NCBI GenBank assembly: GCA_019415985.1
Contig: DXYE01000033.1
Coordinates: 1-25,082 of the forward strand
Length of the DNA: 25,082 bases
DNA from: Clostridiales bacterium
GTDB taxonomy: Bacteria; Bacillota; Clostridia; Oscillospirales; CAG-272
Reading direction: 5' to 3'
A program made the position numbers and the translations under genes. The notes below the pieces were generated by a model. It did no database searches. It was not told the origin of the DNA and saw nothing but the letters and a program-made list of their open reading frames with translations. Of the stretch, positions 16,017 to 23,305 are shown one piece after another. Position 1 is the first letter of the stretch, and the number at the start of each line of letters is the position of its first letter.

Positions 16017-17183
16017 TCAATAACACCATTCATCGCCCTTGTGACGTATGGTAACGTGATTTTGTCCGTCTGCCGAAGCTTCTGTCCGACCGACAATTCT
16101 TGCCGCTACGCCGTATGCTTCTGCCGCACTGATGATATACGCTGCTGTCTGCTCATCTGTGAACAATTCCATTCTGTGCCCCATGTTGAACACCTGATAC
16201 ATTTCCCGAGGAGTTATGGCTCCGGTTTCCCGAATTGCTGAAAAGAGTGGCGGAAGCTCGAACAGGTTATCCTTGATGTAATGCAGTCCCCGTCCAAAAT
16301 TTTTACACTTTGTTTGACCGCCGCCGGTGCAGTGGATCATACCGTGTATGCTGCCGCGCCGATTCAGAAGGACTTCCTGTAGAATGGGGGCATAGGTTCT
16401 GGTTGGTGAAAGGATGGCGTCTCCCACCGTGACAGAGGTACCGGGCAGAATATCGGATACATGATAGGGACCGCAGTATACCAGAGAATCTTCAATAGTG
16501 GGCGAATAAGTCTCGGGATATTTCACGGCGTAATCGTGATGGAGAAGCAGATGCCGAGCTGCGGTCAGACCATTTGACCCCATTCCCGCGTTATACTGCG
16601 TTTCATAGGCAGCTTGGCCGAAGGAGGACAAACCGACAATAACATCGCCTGGCTGAATGTTTTCGCAGCATATGACATCGGTACGTGACAGACGTGCAAA
16701 GCAGGTAGCATCCACAATCAGGGTTCTGGCAAGATCACCAACGTCAGCGGTTTCGCCTCCTGCCAGCCGCATATCGATACCGTATTCGGCAAGCATGCGG
16801 CAGGTATCCTCGTATCCTTCAATGATCGCCTGAATGCAGGCTCCGTCTATAACGTGTGCGTTTCGTCCTATGGTATTGGACAACACAAATGGACCGAGCA
16901 TTCCCACACAAAGCATATCGTCCAGGTTCATCACCACGGCATCGACGGCGAGCTGTCGGAAAAGACGCAGATCGCCGGTTTCTCGGTAAACCAGATAGGC
17001 GAGCGAGGATTTGGTTCCTGCACCGTCTGCATGCATAACAGCACAAAAGGCCGGATCGCCGCAGGGATCAGGAATCAGTTTGCAGAAGGTCCCAGGAAAC
17101 TCGCCGGCTTCCTGATGCCGGATTGCCTTATGGACATCATCCTTTGTAGCGGAAACGCCGCGCGAAAGATATGCGTTGCTCAT
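16017..17183 (-). CDS. purM: Phosphoribosylformylglycinamidine cyclo-ligase, long Bacteroidetes-like form
   Basis: AIR synthase closes the imidazole ring in purine synthesis, turning FGAM into AIR with ATP. The sequence has the PurM signatures HADGAGTKSSLA (in place of the common DGVGTK), GGETADVGD, NIQPGDVIVGL and CTGGGQTK. At 388 residues it is longer than the roughly 340-350 of ordinary PurM. The N-terminus reads YLSRGVSATKDDVHKAI where most PurM has Y.dAGVDi..G. This YxxRGVSAxKxDVHxAI form and the ending NMGHRME are what I know from Bacteroidetes, so the gene may be an acquired or ancient divergent lineage. AAAGGAG lies 8 nt before the ATG. No other pur gene is near. Confidence 0.88.
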   Translation of the reverse strand: MSNAYLSRGVSATKDDVHKAIRHQEAGEFPGTFCKLIPDPCGDPAFCAVMHADGAGTKSSLAYLVYRETGDLRLFRQLAVDAVVMNLDDMLCVGMLGPFVLSNTIGRNAHVIDGACIQAIIEGYEDTCRMLAEYGIDMRLAGGETADVGDLARTLIVDATCFARLSRTDVICCENIQPGDVIVGLSSFGQAAYETQYNAGMGSNGLTAARHLLLHHDYAVKYPETYSPTIEDSLVYCGPYHVSDILPGTSVTVGDAILSPTRTYAPILQEVLLNRRGSIHGMIHCTGGGQTKCKNFGRGLHYIKDNLFELPPLFSAIRETGAITPREMYQVFNMGHRMELFTDEQTAAYIISAAEAYGVAARIVGRTEASADGQNHVTIRHKGDEWCY

Positions 17184-17788
17184 TTAGAGACTCCTTTCAA
17201 GCGTAACAACCGCAAAGCCGACGGAAAACCGGAATTCCTGTGTCAGCGTTTTCGGTTCTTGATTTATATGAATTTTTATAGGCTTCGGACATCATCAAGG
17301 AATGTTTTTTTCATAATACGATAAAAGTGTGGTACATTCCATAGATTGATCGCGTCATTTTTATCGTCAAAACGTGTATCCGTGTACCTAAGCTATGACA
17401 TATAGCAAAAAAATTGATAAAAGTTTAAATTTCTTTTTATTCTAGCATTTGGATATGTATGGAATCTTAATGCCATGTAAATTTTCAAAAAGGACAACGC
17501 TTTACAGGGGGCAAAAAGACAGGAATTGCTCAATTTTACATATAATTTAAGAATTGGTATTGATTTTTTTATCAGGATATATTACAATAACATAGATATT
17601 TATTCTGTTTTCTCAAAATGGACGAGTTTGCACTTATTACACATGGAAGCAGGAAGAAACTGGCTGTTTATGACGGCGGAAACGCGCCATCGCCGGCGGA
17701 ATGGTGCGTGTCGCGAAACAATATCATAAAACAAAGATGAGAACAAAGATGAGTGAGAAAGAAAGTCGCCGGAGAAATGGAGTTCCCT
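17184..17788. other. Divergent purM-pfkA intergenic region
   Basis: A 605-bp AT-rich gap. It contains the pfkA promoter candidate at 17560-17588 and an inverted repeat CGATAAAA/TTTTATCG (17319-17326 and 17359-17366) on the purM side, with a further GATAAAAG copy near 17415. I see no gene, and no convincing purM promoter or PurR-type box. Confidence 0.5.
17560..17588 (+). promoter_or_regulatory. Candidate sigma-A promoter for pfkA
   Basis: TTGATT and TACAAT with a 17-nt spacer, in an AT-rich stretch about 200 nt before the pfkA start. Confidence 0.5.
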
Positions 17789-18856
17789 ATGGCACAGAAA
17801 GCATTTAAGAGAATCGGTGTATTGACATCCGGAGGCGATTCCCCGGGGATGAACGCGGCAGTGCGCGCGGTTACAAGGTCCGCTCTTGCTAAGGGCGTAG
17901 AAGTCATGGGAATCTACAAGGGCTATACGGGTCTGATTCAGGATGAAATGAAGCTGTTTACCGCGCGGGATGTCTCCAATATTATCAACCGCGGAGGCAC
18001 TATTCTGTACTCTGACCGTTGCTTGGAATTCAAAACCGAGGAGGGAATGCAGAAAGCTATAGCGACCTGCAAAAAGAACGGTATTGACGGTATCATTGCG
18101 ATTGGCGGTGACGGAACTTTCCGCGGAGCGACTGATCTTTCCAACCGTGGAATCCCGAGTATCGGCATTCCGGGAACGATCGACAACGACATTACCTCTA
18201 CGGATTATTCTATCGGCTTTGACACGGCAATGAATACTGTGCTGGAGATGGTAGACCGGCTGCGCGATACGTGTGAATCCCATGCGCGCTGCAATGTGGT
18301 GGAGGTTATGGGCCGGAATGCCGGACACATTGCACTGGAAACCGGAATTGCTGTGGGGGCATCGGCCATTGCGCTGAATGAGCTTCCGTTTGATGAGGAG
18401 CTTTGCATGCAGCGCCTGATACAGGAAAAGGAAAATGGTAAGCGTAATTTTATTGTAACGGTGGCGGAAGGAAACGGTGACTTTGCCGAACAGCTCGCAA
18501 AAAGAATTCAGGAAAGGACAGGCATTGAGACGAAATTTGCGAGGTTGGCGCATGTGCAACGAGGAGGCAATCCTACGCTGCGCGACCGCCTGATCGCCAG
18601 TCAGATGGGGCAAGCTGCAATTGAGCACCTTCTGATGGGAGAGAGCAATCTCGTAATGTGCTATCGCGATGGAAAAATTGCAGCGACAAACATCGATTAT
18701 GCGCAAACGCTCGACCGTATGTACAAGGGCAAGCTGAAATCAGAGGAGATTGAAAAGCTGGAACCGTCGGTGCGTGCGGAGATGGAGGCGTTCTGTAAAG
18801 CGCGGCTGGAGCATATGAAGGAGCTCTATGCATTGGCGTATGAAATTGCAAGATGA
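17789..18856 (+). CDS. pfkA: ATP-dependent 6-phosphofructokinase
   Basis: Phosphorylates fructose 6-phosphate at the committed step of glycolysis. Key motifs are GVLTSGGDSPGMNAA (11-24, ATP site), IGGDGTFRGA (105-114; the Gly in GGDG fits ATP rather than pyrophosphate use), GIPGTIDND (126-134, catalytic Asp132) and HVQRGGNPTLRDR. At 355 residues it is some 35 longer than the Bacillus enzyme. I take the third in-frame ATG (17789) because TGGAG ends 6 nt before it and MAQKAFKRIGVLTSGG aligns with family starts; earlier ATGs at 17753 and 17777 are poorly placed. It reads alone. Confidence 0.95.
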   Translation: MAQKAFKRIGVLTSGGDSPGMNAAVRAVTRSALAKGVEVMGIYKGYTGLIQDEMKLFTARDVSNIINRGGTILYSDRCLEFKTEEGMQKAIATCKKNGIDGIIAIGGDGTFRGATDLSNRGIPSIGIPGTIDNDITSTDYSIGFDTAMNTVLEMVDRLRDTCESHARCNVVEVMGRNAGHIALETGIAVGASAIALNELPFDEELCMQRLIQEKENGKRNFIVTVAEGNGDFAEQLAKRIQERTGIETKFARLAHVQRGGNPTLRDRLIASQMGQAAIEHLLMGESNLVMCYRDGKIAATNIDYAQTLDRMYKGKLKSEEIEKLEPSVRAEMEAFCKARLEHMKELYALAYEIAR

Positions 18857-19210
18857 AAAGCGGTAAACGTGATTTCTTTTACCGGTTCTGAATAAGCGGA
18901 TCGTCTGTGTTTACAGGCGGCTAAACGGAGCGGCTCGGGAAGCATGCGTCCCAAATGGCAGTTTTTATACCGTTTGAGGGTTCGGTATATCTCGCAAGCA
19001 TGGCTCAAAAGCTTGTGTGGACCTGTTATCGGCAGCGTGATCCTTTACACCACAAGACGCAATTTCTGTCTGTGCATGCTTGTAAGATAAACCGGGAGAC
19101 GGCTCTTTGCGTGACTGAAAGCGTGGCACAGTCATTTGGACTTACGGCTACCTCCGAAAAACAACGCGTTGGAATCAACTGTTTCTTTTAGATGAAAATC
19201 ATAGCGAAGA

Positions 19211-19252
19211 AAAGGGAGCGCTCATAGGAGGCTCCCTTTAAGGTGTTTTTTT
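19211..19252 (+). terminator. Intrinsic terminator
   Basis: A perfect 9-bp stem AAAGGGAGC/GCTCCCTTT (19211-19219 and 19231-19239) with an 11-nt loop, followed by AAGGTG and a T-run (TTTTTTT). It may end the pfkA transcript or an unrecognised RNA. Confidence 0.75.
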
Positions 19253-19296
19253 CTGTCGTATGTGTATTTGAGCTTCGGTCTGCCTGCGCAACGGAA

Positions 19297-19408
19297 CGCC
19301 TGTGATGGCGGCAATTTCCGAGACTGGAGATGAAAAGTGGGCTATAGTCAGCCCAAATATATGTGCCGCAACACCGAAACGCGGGGGAGCCCGTCCGAAA
19401 GAAAGGTG
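19297..19408 (+). promoter_or_regulatory. Hairpin-rich leader with possible Shine-Dalgarno sequestration
   Basis: Within 112 nt are CGCC-N6-GGCG (19297-19310), a pairing GCGGCA/TGCCGC (19308-19313 and 19364-19369) that encloses GGGCT-N6-AGCCC (19339-19354), and CGGG-ggag-CCCG (19382-19393). The last hairpin sits inside CACC (19372-19375)/GGTG (19405-19408), and GGTG is part of the ribosome-binding site of the next gene. I cannot match it to a riboswitch class I know; pairings were found by eye. Confidence 0.35.
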
Positions 19409-19416
19409 AGGGATAC

Positions 19417-20190
19417 ATGAGAAAAGCAGTGATCTGCTCCATGCTGATTCTGGCTGTTTTATGCCCGCGGATTATGGCGAAGGACGAAGCAGTGGAATAT
19501 TTTACTTTTAAGGCCGAAACGGATACCGTCTCAGCGGAAGAGGTTTTCTATAATGTGCTTTCCGACCGTGTCACGGATATACAGATCACAGGTCATGGGG
19601 CAACTTTTTATTTTGCCTATGACAGCCTGTTCCGTAATATGGGAAAATGGGTGGATTTTTCACCGCATGTCGGGATTAAAACTTTAGGAGAATATGGGGC
19701 TTCCGAAAAAATAAAGGAGGCTATTGGAAACGTGCAGGCCTGCGTGCTGGATTTTACCGACGGTGACCGATATCCGGGGCTCGCAGAGGTATCTGTTGAG
19801 GCGGGAGAAGCCTATGCGGGAAAATTGGTGGATATCTATCATTATGTCTCGGAAGAAGACGGCGACAGATTGGAACCGGTAGTCCGGCAATATCGGGTCA
19901 ACGAAAATGGTGTCATATCCTTGACGATTTCTTCTGCAAAGGATTATCTCGTTCTCGAATCCTCGGGAGCGGCCGCCCGCGGCAGCCATATAGACAATTT
20001 GATGCCGGGTCTTTTGCCTCCCGGCGAGGGGGATTCCAGCGCGGGGCTGATTGCTGTCGTTGTTATATGTGCCGTTCTGGTGACCGGAACAGCCGCCCTT
20101 GTTTTGATTCTTCAGGCCCGCCGCCGTGCCTTCCGGAAAAGAGGCGGAAAGCAGGAGATGAAAAGCCGCACGGGAAATCAAACAAAATAG
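19417..20190 (+). CDS. Secreted, membrane-anchored surface protein of unknown function
   Basis: A 257-residue predicted type I membrane protein: a signal peptide (MRKAVICSMLILAVLCPRIM, cleavage near residue 22), an extracellular part of about 185 residues, one membrane span near 210-232 (LIAVVVICAVLVTGTAALVL) and a basic tail. The last extracellular 50 residues (YAGKLVDIYHYVSEEDGDRL, then VNENGVISLTISSAKDYLVL) resemble the small beta-rich module found before the anchor in many clostridial surface proteins. The N-terminal part is not recognised. GAAAGGTGAG precedes the ATG. It follows a terminator and structured leader and is followed after 90 bp by the YhcH-like gene. Confidence 0.8.
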   Translation: MRKAVICSMLILAVLCPRIMAKDEAVEYFTFKAETDTVSAEEVFYNVLSDRVTDIQITGHGATFYFAYDSLFRNMGKWVDFSPHVGIKTLGEYGASEKIKEAIGNVQACVLDFTDGDRYPGLAEVSVEAGEAYAGKLVDIYHYVSEEDGDRLEPVVRQYRVNENGVISLTISSAKDYLVLESSGAAARGSHIDNLMPGLLPPGEGDSSAGLIAVVVICAVLVTGTAALVLILQARRRAFRKRGGKQEMKSRTGNQTK

Positions 20191-20280
20191 GCCAATGAAA
20201 CAAGAGGGCGCTTTCCGCACGTATCAAAGACGGAATATTTGCATTTCCGTTTTAATGGCTTGAAGAAGGGATATTTCATC

Positions 20281-20733
20281 ATGATATACGATAGTTGGAA
20301 AAATCTTCTGCATTACAAAGGCATTTCACCGCAGCTTGACCGGGCTCTGGATCTTGCTGCTGCTTTGGATTTTTCGTCGGCAGAGAATGGCAGGCATGAG
20401 GCTGAAAACGCTGTGTATTATATAAAGTCGAGCATGCAGACCCGGGATATCGAGGAGATGGACTTTGAAGCCCATCGCAGGTATCTCGACCTGTTCTTGG
20501 TGCTTTCGGGAGAGGAACGCATTGCGGTTGCCCCCCTGGAAACGCTTCATGAGACAAAGGAATACGATTCTGCTGAGGATTATTTGCTTCTAAAAGGTCG
20601 GACGACTGCAAATATCATTCTGCGGCCGGGCGCTTTCGCGATTTGTTTTCCTTCAGATGGACATATTTCCGGAGGAAAGGTCGGCCGCAGTGCGTCGGTA
20701 TGCGACAGAGTGGTTGTAAAGATACCGCTGTAA
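20281..20733 (+). CDS. YhcH/YjgK/YiaL family protein (DUF386)
   Basis: A 150-residue cupin-like protein. The family pattern is visible: GRHEAENAVYYIKSSMQTRD, FEAHRRYLDLFLVLSGEERI and LRPGAFAICFPSDGHISG, with histidines and glutamates that bind metal in relatives. Members are linked to sialic-acid or sugar catabolism (YhcH) or are beta subunits of evolved beta-galactosidase (EbgC), but no sugar genes are near, so the role here is open. The ATG at 20281 fits the family start (MIYDSWKNLL) and follows GAAGAAGGG; an earlier in-frame ATG at 20239 does not. Confidence 0.88.
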   Translation: MIYDSWKNLLHYKGISPQLDRALDLAAALDFSSAENGRHEAENAVYYIKSSMQTRDIEEMDFEAHRRYLDLFLVLSGEERIAVAPLETLHETKEYDSAEDYLLLKGRTTANIILRPGAFAICFPSDGHISGGKVGRSASVCDRVVVKIPL

Positions 20734-20833
20734 AAGTCAGGTTTGGTTACATCTATCGGTGCAAGAAGCCAATGAATAGGTTGTGAATTTGTAAATAAAG
20801 CGAAAAAAAGCGGCGAAAATATTGTGATTTCCC

Positions 20834-20862
20834 TGTACAAAATTTACAGGGTGTGTTACAAT
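20834..20862 (+). promoter_or_regulatory. Promoter of hpf
   Basis: TGTACA-N17-TACAAT, about 75 nt before hpf. The -10 lies inside the 17-bp palindrome TTACAATAATATTGTAA (20856-20872), and the spacer side overlaps another hairpin, CCCTGTA/TACAGGG. Confidence 0.55.
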
Positions 20863-20864
20863 AA

Positions 20865-20892
20865 TATTGTAAAAGTTCGGGCTTTTACAATA
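20865..20892 (+). promoter_or_regulatory. Perfect hairpin at the 5' end of the hpf transcript
   Basis: An 11-bp stem TATTGTAAAAG/CTTTTACAATA with loop TTCGGG. Its left arm shares TATTGTAA with the palindrome at 20856-20872, so the two structures exclude each other. It would lie at or next to the predicted transcription start, upstream of the AAAGGTGG ribosome-binding site. Confidence 0.6.
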
Positions 20893-20915
20893 AAACGCAA
20901 AGGTGGTTTTGAGAG

Positions 20916-21446
20916 ATGAAGACAACCATTATCGGCAGACAGGTTCGCGTGACAGACGAAATGAAAACGCTGTTTGAGAAAAAGCTCTCTAAATTTGACA
21001 AATTTTTTCAGGATTCGGCGGAGGCATACGTAACGCTCTACCGGACCAAGATTCATGAGGTTACGGAGGTTACAATCACCTCAAACGGCATTCTGTACAG
21101 GAGTGAAGTGGAGGACACCACTTTCCAAAATGCGTTGGACCGCGTCATGGAGCGCATTGAGGGACAAATTCGCAAGAATAAAACAAGATTGGAAAAAAAG
21201 CTGCGGGAAGGGGCTTTTGATAGGACTGCCGATGAGCCGGAGCCTGAGATTGAAGAGGATGGAGAGTTTATTATCCGCAAAAAGAGCTTTTCCATGAAGC
21301 CTATGTCGGTGGAGGAAGCCATCCTTCAGATGAATTTATTGGGCCATACTTTTTTTGTCTTCGAGGATGATGTGACAGGCGAGACCAATGTGGTTTACCG
21401 TCGGAAAAACGATGAATATGGCCTTATTGTTTCAGAGCATGAGTAA
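20916..21446 (+). CDS. hpf: Ribosome hibernation-promoting factor, long form
   Basis: A 176-residue long HPF that binds the 30S decoding region and dimerises ribosomes into silent 100S particles in stationary phase. The N-terminal S30AE domain runs over about residues 1-100 (MKTTIIGRQVRVTDEMKTLF, KIHEVTEVTITSNGILYR). An acidic linker follows (EPEPEIEEDGE), then the C-terminal dimerisation domain (about 118-176: KSFSMKPMSVEEAILQMNLL, GHTFFVFEDDVTGETNVVYR, DEYGLIVSE). All parts are intact. AAAGGTGG sits 8 nt before the ATG. The promoter carries overlapping palindromes, which may be how growth-phase control is exerted. Confidence 0.96.
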   Translation: MKTTIIGRQVRVTDEMKTLFEKKLSKFDKFFQDSAEAYVTLYRTKIHEVTEVTITSNGILYRSEVEDTTFQNALDRVMERIEGQIRKNKTRLEKKLREGAFDRTADEPEPEIEEDGEFIIRKKSFSMKPMSVEEAILQMNLLGHTFFVFEDDVTGETNVVYRRKNDEYGLIVSEHE

Positions 21447-21464
21447 AAAACAGACAGGGTGTGA

Positions 21465-21509
21465 TGTTTTTTGGGGACTGTATCGTTGTGATGCAGTCCC
21501 CAAAAAACA
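21465..21509. repeat. 16-bp perfect inverted repeat
   Basis: TGTTTTTTGGGGACTG and CAGTCCCCAAAAAACA flank a 13-nt loop. It starts 18 bp after the hpf stop. Because A-runs, not T-runs, close each stem 3' end, it is not a standard intrinsic terminator on either strand; it may protect or process the hpf mRNA. Confidence 0.8.
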
Positions 21510-21556
21510 GGAAATCATGGGAAGGAAGCAGGGCGCAGACTTTGCGGATGTAAAAT

Positions 21557-22027
21557 ATGACTTTGGTAAAAAAGTATTTATGGGTACTGTTTATATCAAT
21601 GGTTCCGGTCATTGAACTGCGCGGCGCTATTCCGGTTGGCGTGTCCCTGGGGCTGCCGTTGTGGGTGAATTTTGCCTTGTGTGTCGCGGGTAACTTCTTG
21701 CCGGTTCCGTTTATTCTGCTCTTCATCCGCCACATTCTCAGATGGATGAAGGGAGTAAAGCATTTGGATAAAATTGCCCTATGGCTGGAGAAGAGAGCGC
21801 ACAAACATACCCATAAGATGCAGAAATCTCTGATGTTCGGACTGTTTATTTTTGTTGCCATACCGCTGCCCGGTACCGGTGCCTGGACAGGTTCCCTGAT
21901 TGCTGCAATGCTTGATGCGCGGATGAAATATTCGCTGCCCGCTATTTTCGCGGGTGTTGTCGTAGCCGGATTGCTGGTCAGCGGGATCAGCTACGGTTTT
22001 CTCAATTTTTTGAAGTTTCTAATTTAA
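21557..22027 (+). CDS. Small multidrug export family membrane protein (Sm_multidrug_ex type)
   Basis: A 156-residue membrane protein with about four hydrophobic spans. MVPVIELRGAIPVGVSLGLP (about residues 15-34) and FVAIPLPGTGAWTGSLIAAM are the two conserved re-entrant-like motifs of the small multidrug-export family (COG2426). The family name comes from homology and its transport activity is poorly documented, so the substrate is unknown. The ATG at 21557 has no strong Shine-Dalgarno; the family usually begins near here (KKYLWVLFISMVPVIELRGA), so the start is likely within a few codons. It is the last intact gene before the degenerate region. Confidence 0.85.
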   Translation: MTLVKKYLWVLFISMVPVIELRGAIPVGVSLGLPLWVNFALCVAGNFLPVPFILLFIRHILRWMKGVKHLDKIALWLEKRAHKHTHKMQKSLMFGLFIFVAIPLPGTGAWTGSLIAAMLDARMKYSLPAIFAGVVVAGLLVSGISYGFLNFLKFLI

Positions 22028-22244
22028 TTTTTTCCAAATACCGCCTTTCAAATTCATATTTTGAGAGTTGCTATAAAATTTGGATAAGCGCACTAAGGCA
22101 AAGTTAGATTACTTTAAACCTTATGTTGTGGGGAAAATCCATATCCGGGCAGCTACAGCCAGCACGCAGCATGATAACGATAGGGGCTTTTAATAAGAGT
22201 ATTTTGTGCCTGTATCGCTAAGAGAACAAATCTCCTTTGGAATT

Positions 22245-22280
22245 AAGCACTATAGTTTTTCTACAGTGCTTTTCTTTTCT
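22245..22280 (+). terminator. Intrinsic terminator
   Basis: An 11-bp stem with one G-T pair, AAGCACTATAG/CTACAGTGCTT, 5-nt T loop, followed by TTTTCTTTTCT. It lies just upstream of the MerR-type promoter and may once have ended a deleted upstream gene. Confidence 0.75.
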
Positions 22281-22320
22281 GTCTGGTGCGAACCATACTT
22301 TTAAAAATACTCTATGCCAC

Positions 22321-22351
22321 TTGACTGTATAGGTACTATACAGATTATAAT
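22321..22351 (+). promoter_or_regulatory. MerR-type promoter: 19-bp spacer with a perfect dyad operator
   Basis: TTGACT (22321-22326) and TATAAT (22346-22351) are 19 bp apart instead of 17. The perfect dyad CTGTATAG-gta-CTATACAG occupies 22325-22343, between and touching the -35. A long spacer with a central dyad is the signature of promoters activated by MerR-family regulators through DNA distortion. No merR gene is in the window; the -10 could alternatively be read as ATTATA at 17 bp. Confidence 0.75.
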
Positions 22352-22414
22352 ATAATTTTAGGATCCTACCCACATCTACGTACTACACTGATTTATCAGG
22401 ATAGGAGAGGAAAC

Positions 22415-23254
22415 ATGAAAATAGGTGTTGTAGACGTAGGCGGCGGTCTACGTGACGTGTATGCAATAGGAAATTTTGATTATTGGCTTGGATAACAACA
22501 TACATATTGACGTTTGTATCGGCGTATCTGCTGGCAGTGCAAATGTTGCTTCTTATATTACTGGACAAAAGAAACGAAACTACACATTCCATACCGAGTA
22601 TCCTTTCCGGAAAGAATACATGAGCATACGCAATTTCATTCTAAAAAATCTTATATTGATTTAGACTACTTTTACGGGGCTCTGAGCAATTCGGACGGAG
22701 AAAATCCCCTGGATTTTATCAAGCCGTCATAAAACATTTATCAGAACTGATTGTTGTAGCAACTGACGCCATAACAGGCAAAGCAAAATATTTTGATAAG
22801 AACGACTTAAAACAAGATTCTTATGATATTTTTAAAGCATCCTGTGCAATCCCCTTTGTTTGCCGTTCGTACGAAGTATACGGAATTCCCTGTTTTGATG
22901 GAGCTTTAGGGGATACCATTCCTATAAAAAAAGCCTTTGAGCAAGGCTGCGATAAGGTTGTGCCGATCCTGACTAAATCAAGGGATTGTATAGAACATCA
23001 GATTCAGACAATAAGTTTGCAGATAGAATTCAAAAAAATATCCTTTTGTTGCTGAAAGATTACGTCAACGAGCTGATCAGTATACTCGTGGCGTAGCTTT
23101 GGCAAAAGAGTATGGAGCACAGGGGCGCGTCCTGATTATAGCTCCTGACGATACCTGCGGATTCAATACCCTGACAAAAAATTGTGAGGCGTTAAAGCAG
23201 CTATATGAAAAGGGATATCGAGACGCTCTGGCCATACCTGATTTTATTAAGTAA
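22415..23254 (+). pseudogene. Patatin-like phospholipase, multiply frameshifted
   Basis: Starting MKIGVVDVGGGLRDVYA after a good AGGAGAGG site, the gene encodes a patatin/RssA-like lipid acyl hydrolase spread over several frames. The pieces are GLDNNIHIDVCIGVSAGSAN (nucleophile elbow GVSAG) with YPFRKEYMSIRNFI, SYIDLDYFYGALSNSDGENP, ELIVVATDAITGKAKYFDKN with YGIPCFDGALGD (catalytic Asp in DGA), then a short DNKFADRIQK stretch and PFVAERLRQ through EALKQLYEKGYRDAL. I count at least five frame changes, near 22475, 22650, 22715, 22990 and 23030. The catalytic Ser and Asp codons survive. Several lesions lie in A- or T-runs, so sequencing error must be excluded. Confidence 0.88.
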
Positions 23255-23305
23255 GCATTTGCAAAACAATCTGAACTTCATAATACTTATTTCGCGGGGT
23301 ACCCG

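Larger units (their letters stand above)
18857..19416 (+). other. pfkA to surface-protein intergenic region
   Basis: A 560-bp gap without a credible gene. A 7-bp CGGTAAA/TTTACCG hairpin follows the pfkA stop (18861-18884) but lacks a T-run. The clear terminator is at 19211-19252, and a hairpin-rich leader (19297-19408) precedes the next gene. The 325 bases in between contain an open frame (18955-19191) with no domain or start signal, so an untranslated RNA or a long pfkA trailer is as likely. Confidence 0.5.
22028..22414 (+). other. Intergenic region with terminator and MerR-type promoter
   Basis: These 387 bases mark the change from intact chromosomal genes to degraded accessory DNA. They carry a terminator (22245-22280) and a promoter with a dyad (22321-22351). 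The first 210 bases hold nothing I recognise; short frames there have no start signals. Confidence 0.6.

Noticed and set aside
18955..19191. Possible 78-codon gene between pfkA and the terminator at 19211
   Set aside because: No ribosome-binding site, no domain and irregular composition; not supported as coding.
19365..19416. Resemblance of GCCGCAACACCGAAACG and CGGGGGAGCCC to the 5' part of a c-di-AMP (ydaO) riboswitch
   Set aside because: The coding region begins only about 25 nt later, leaving no room for the 3' half of that fold.
21467..21507. Intrinsic terminator for hpf
   Set aside because: The stem is not followed by a T-run on either strand; kept as an inverted repeat instead.
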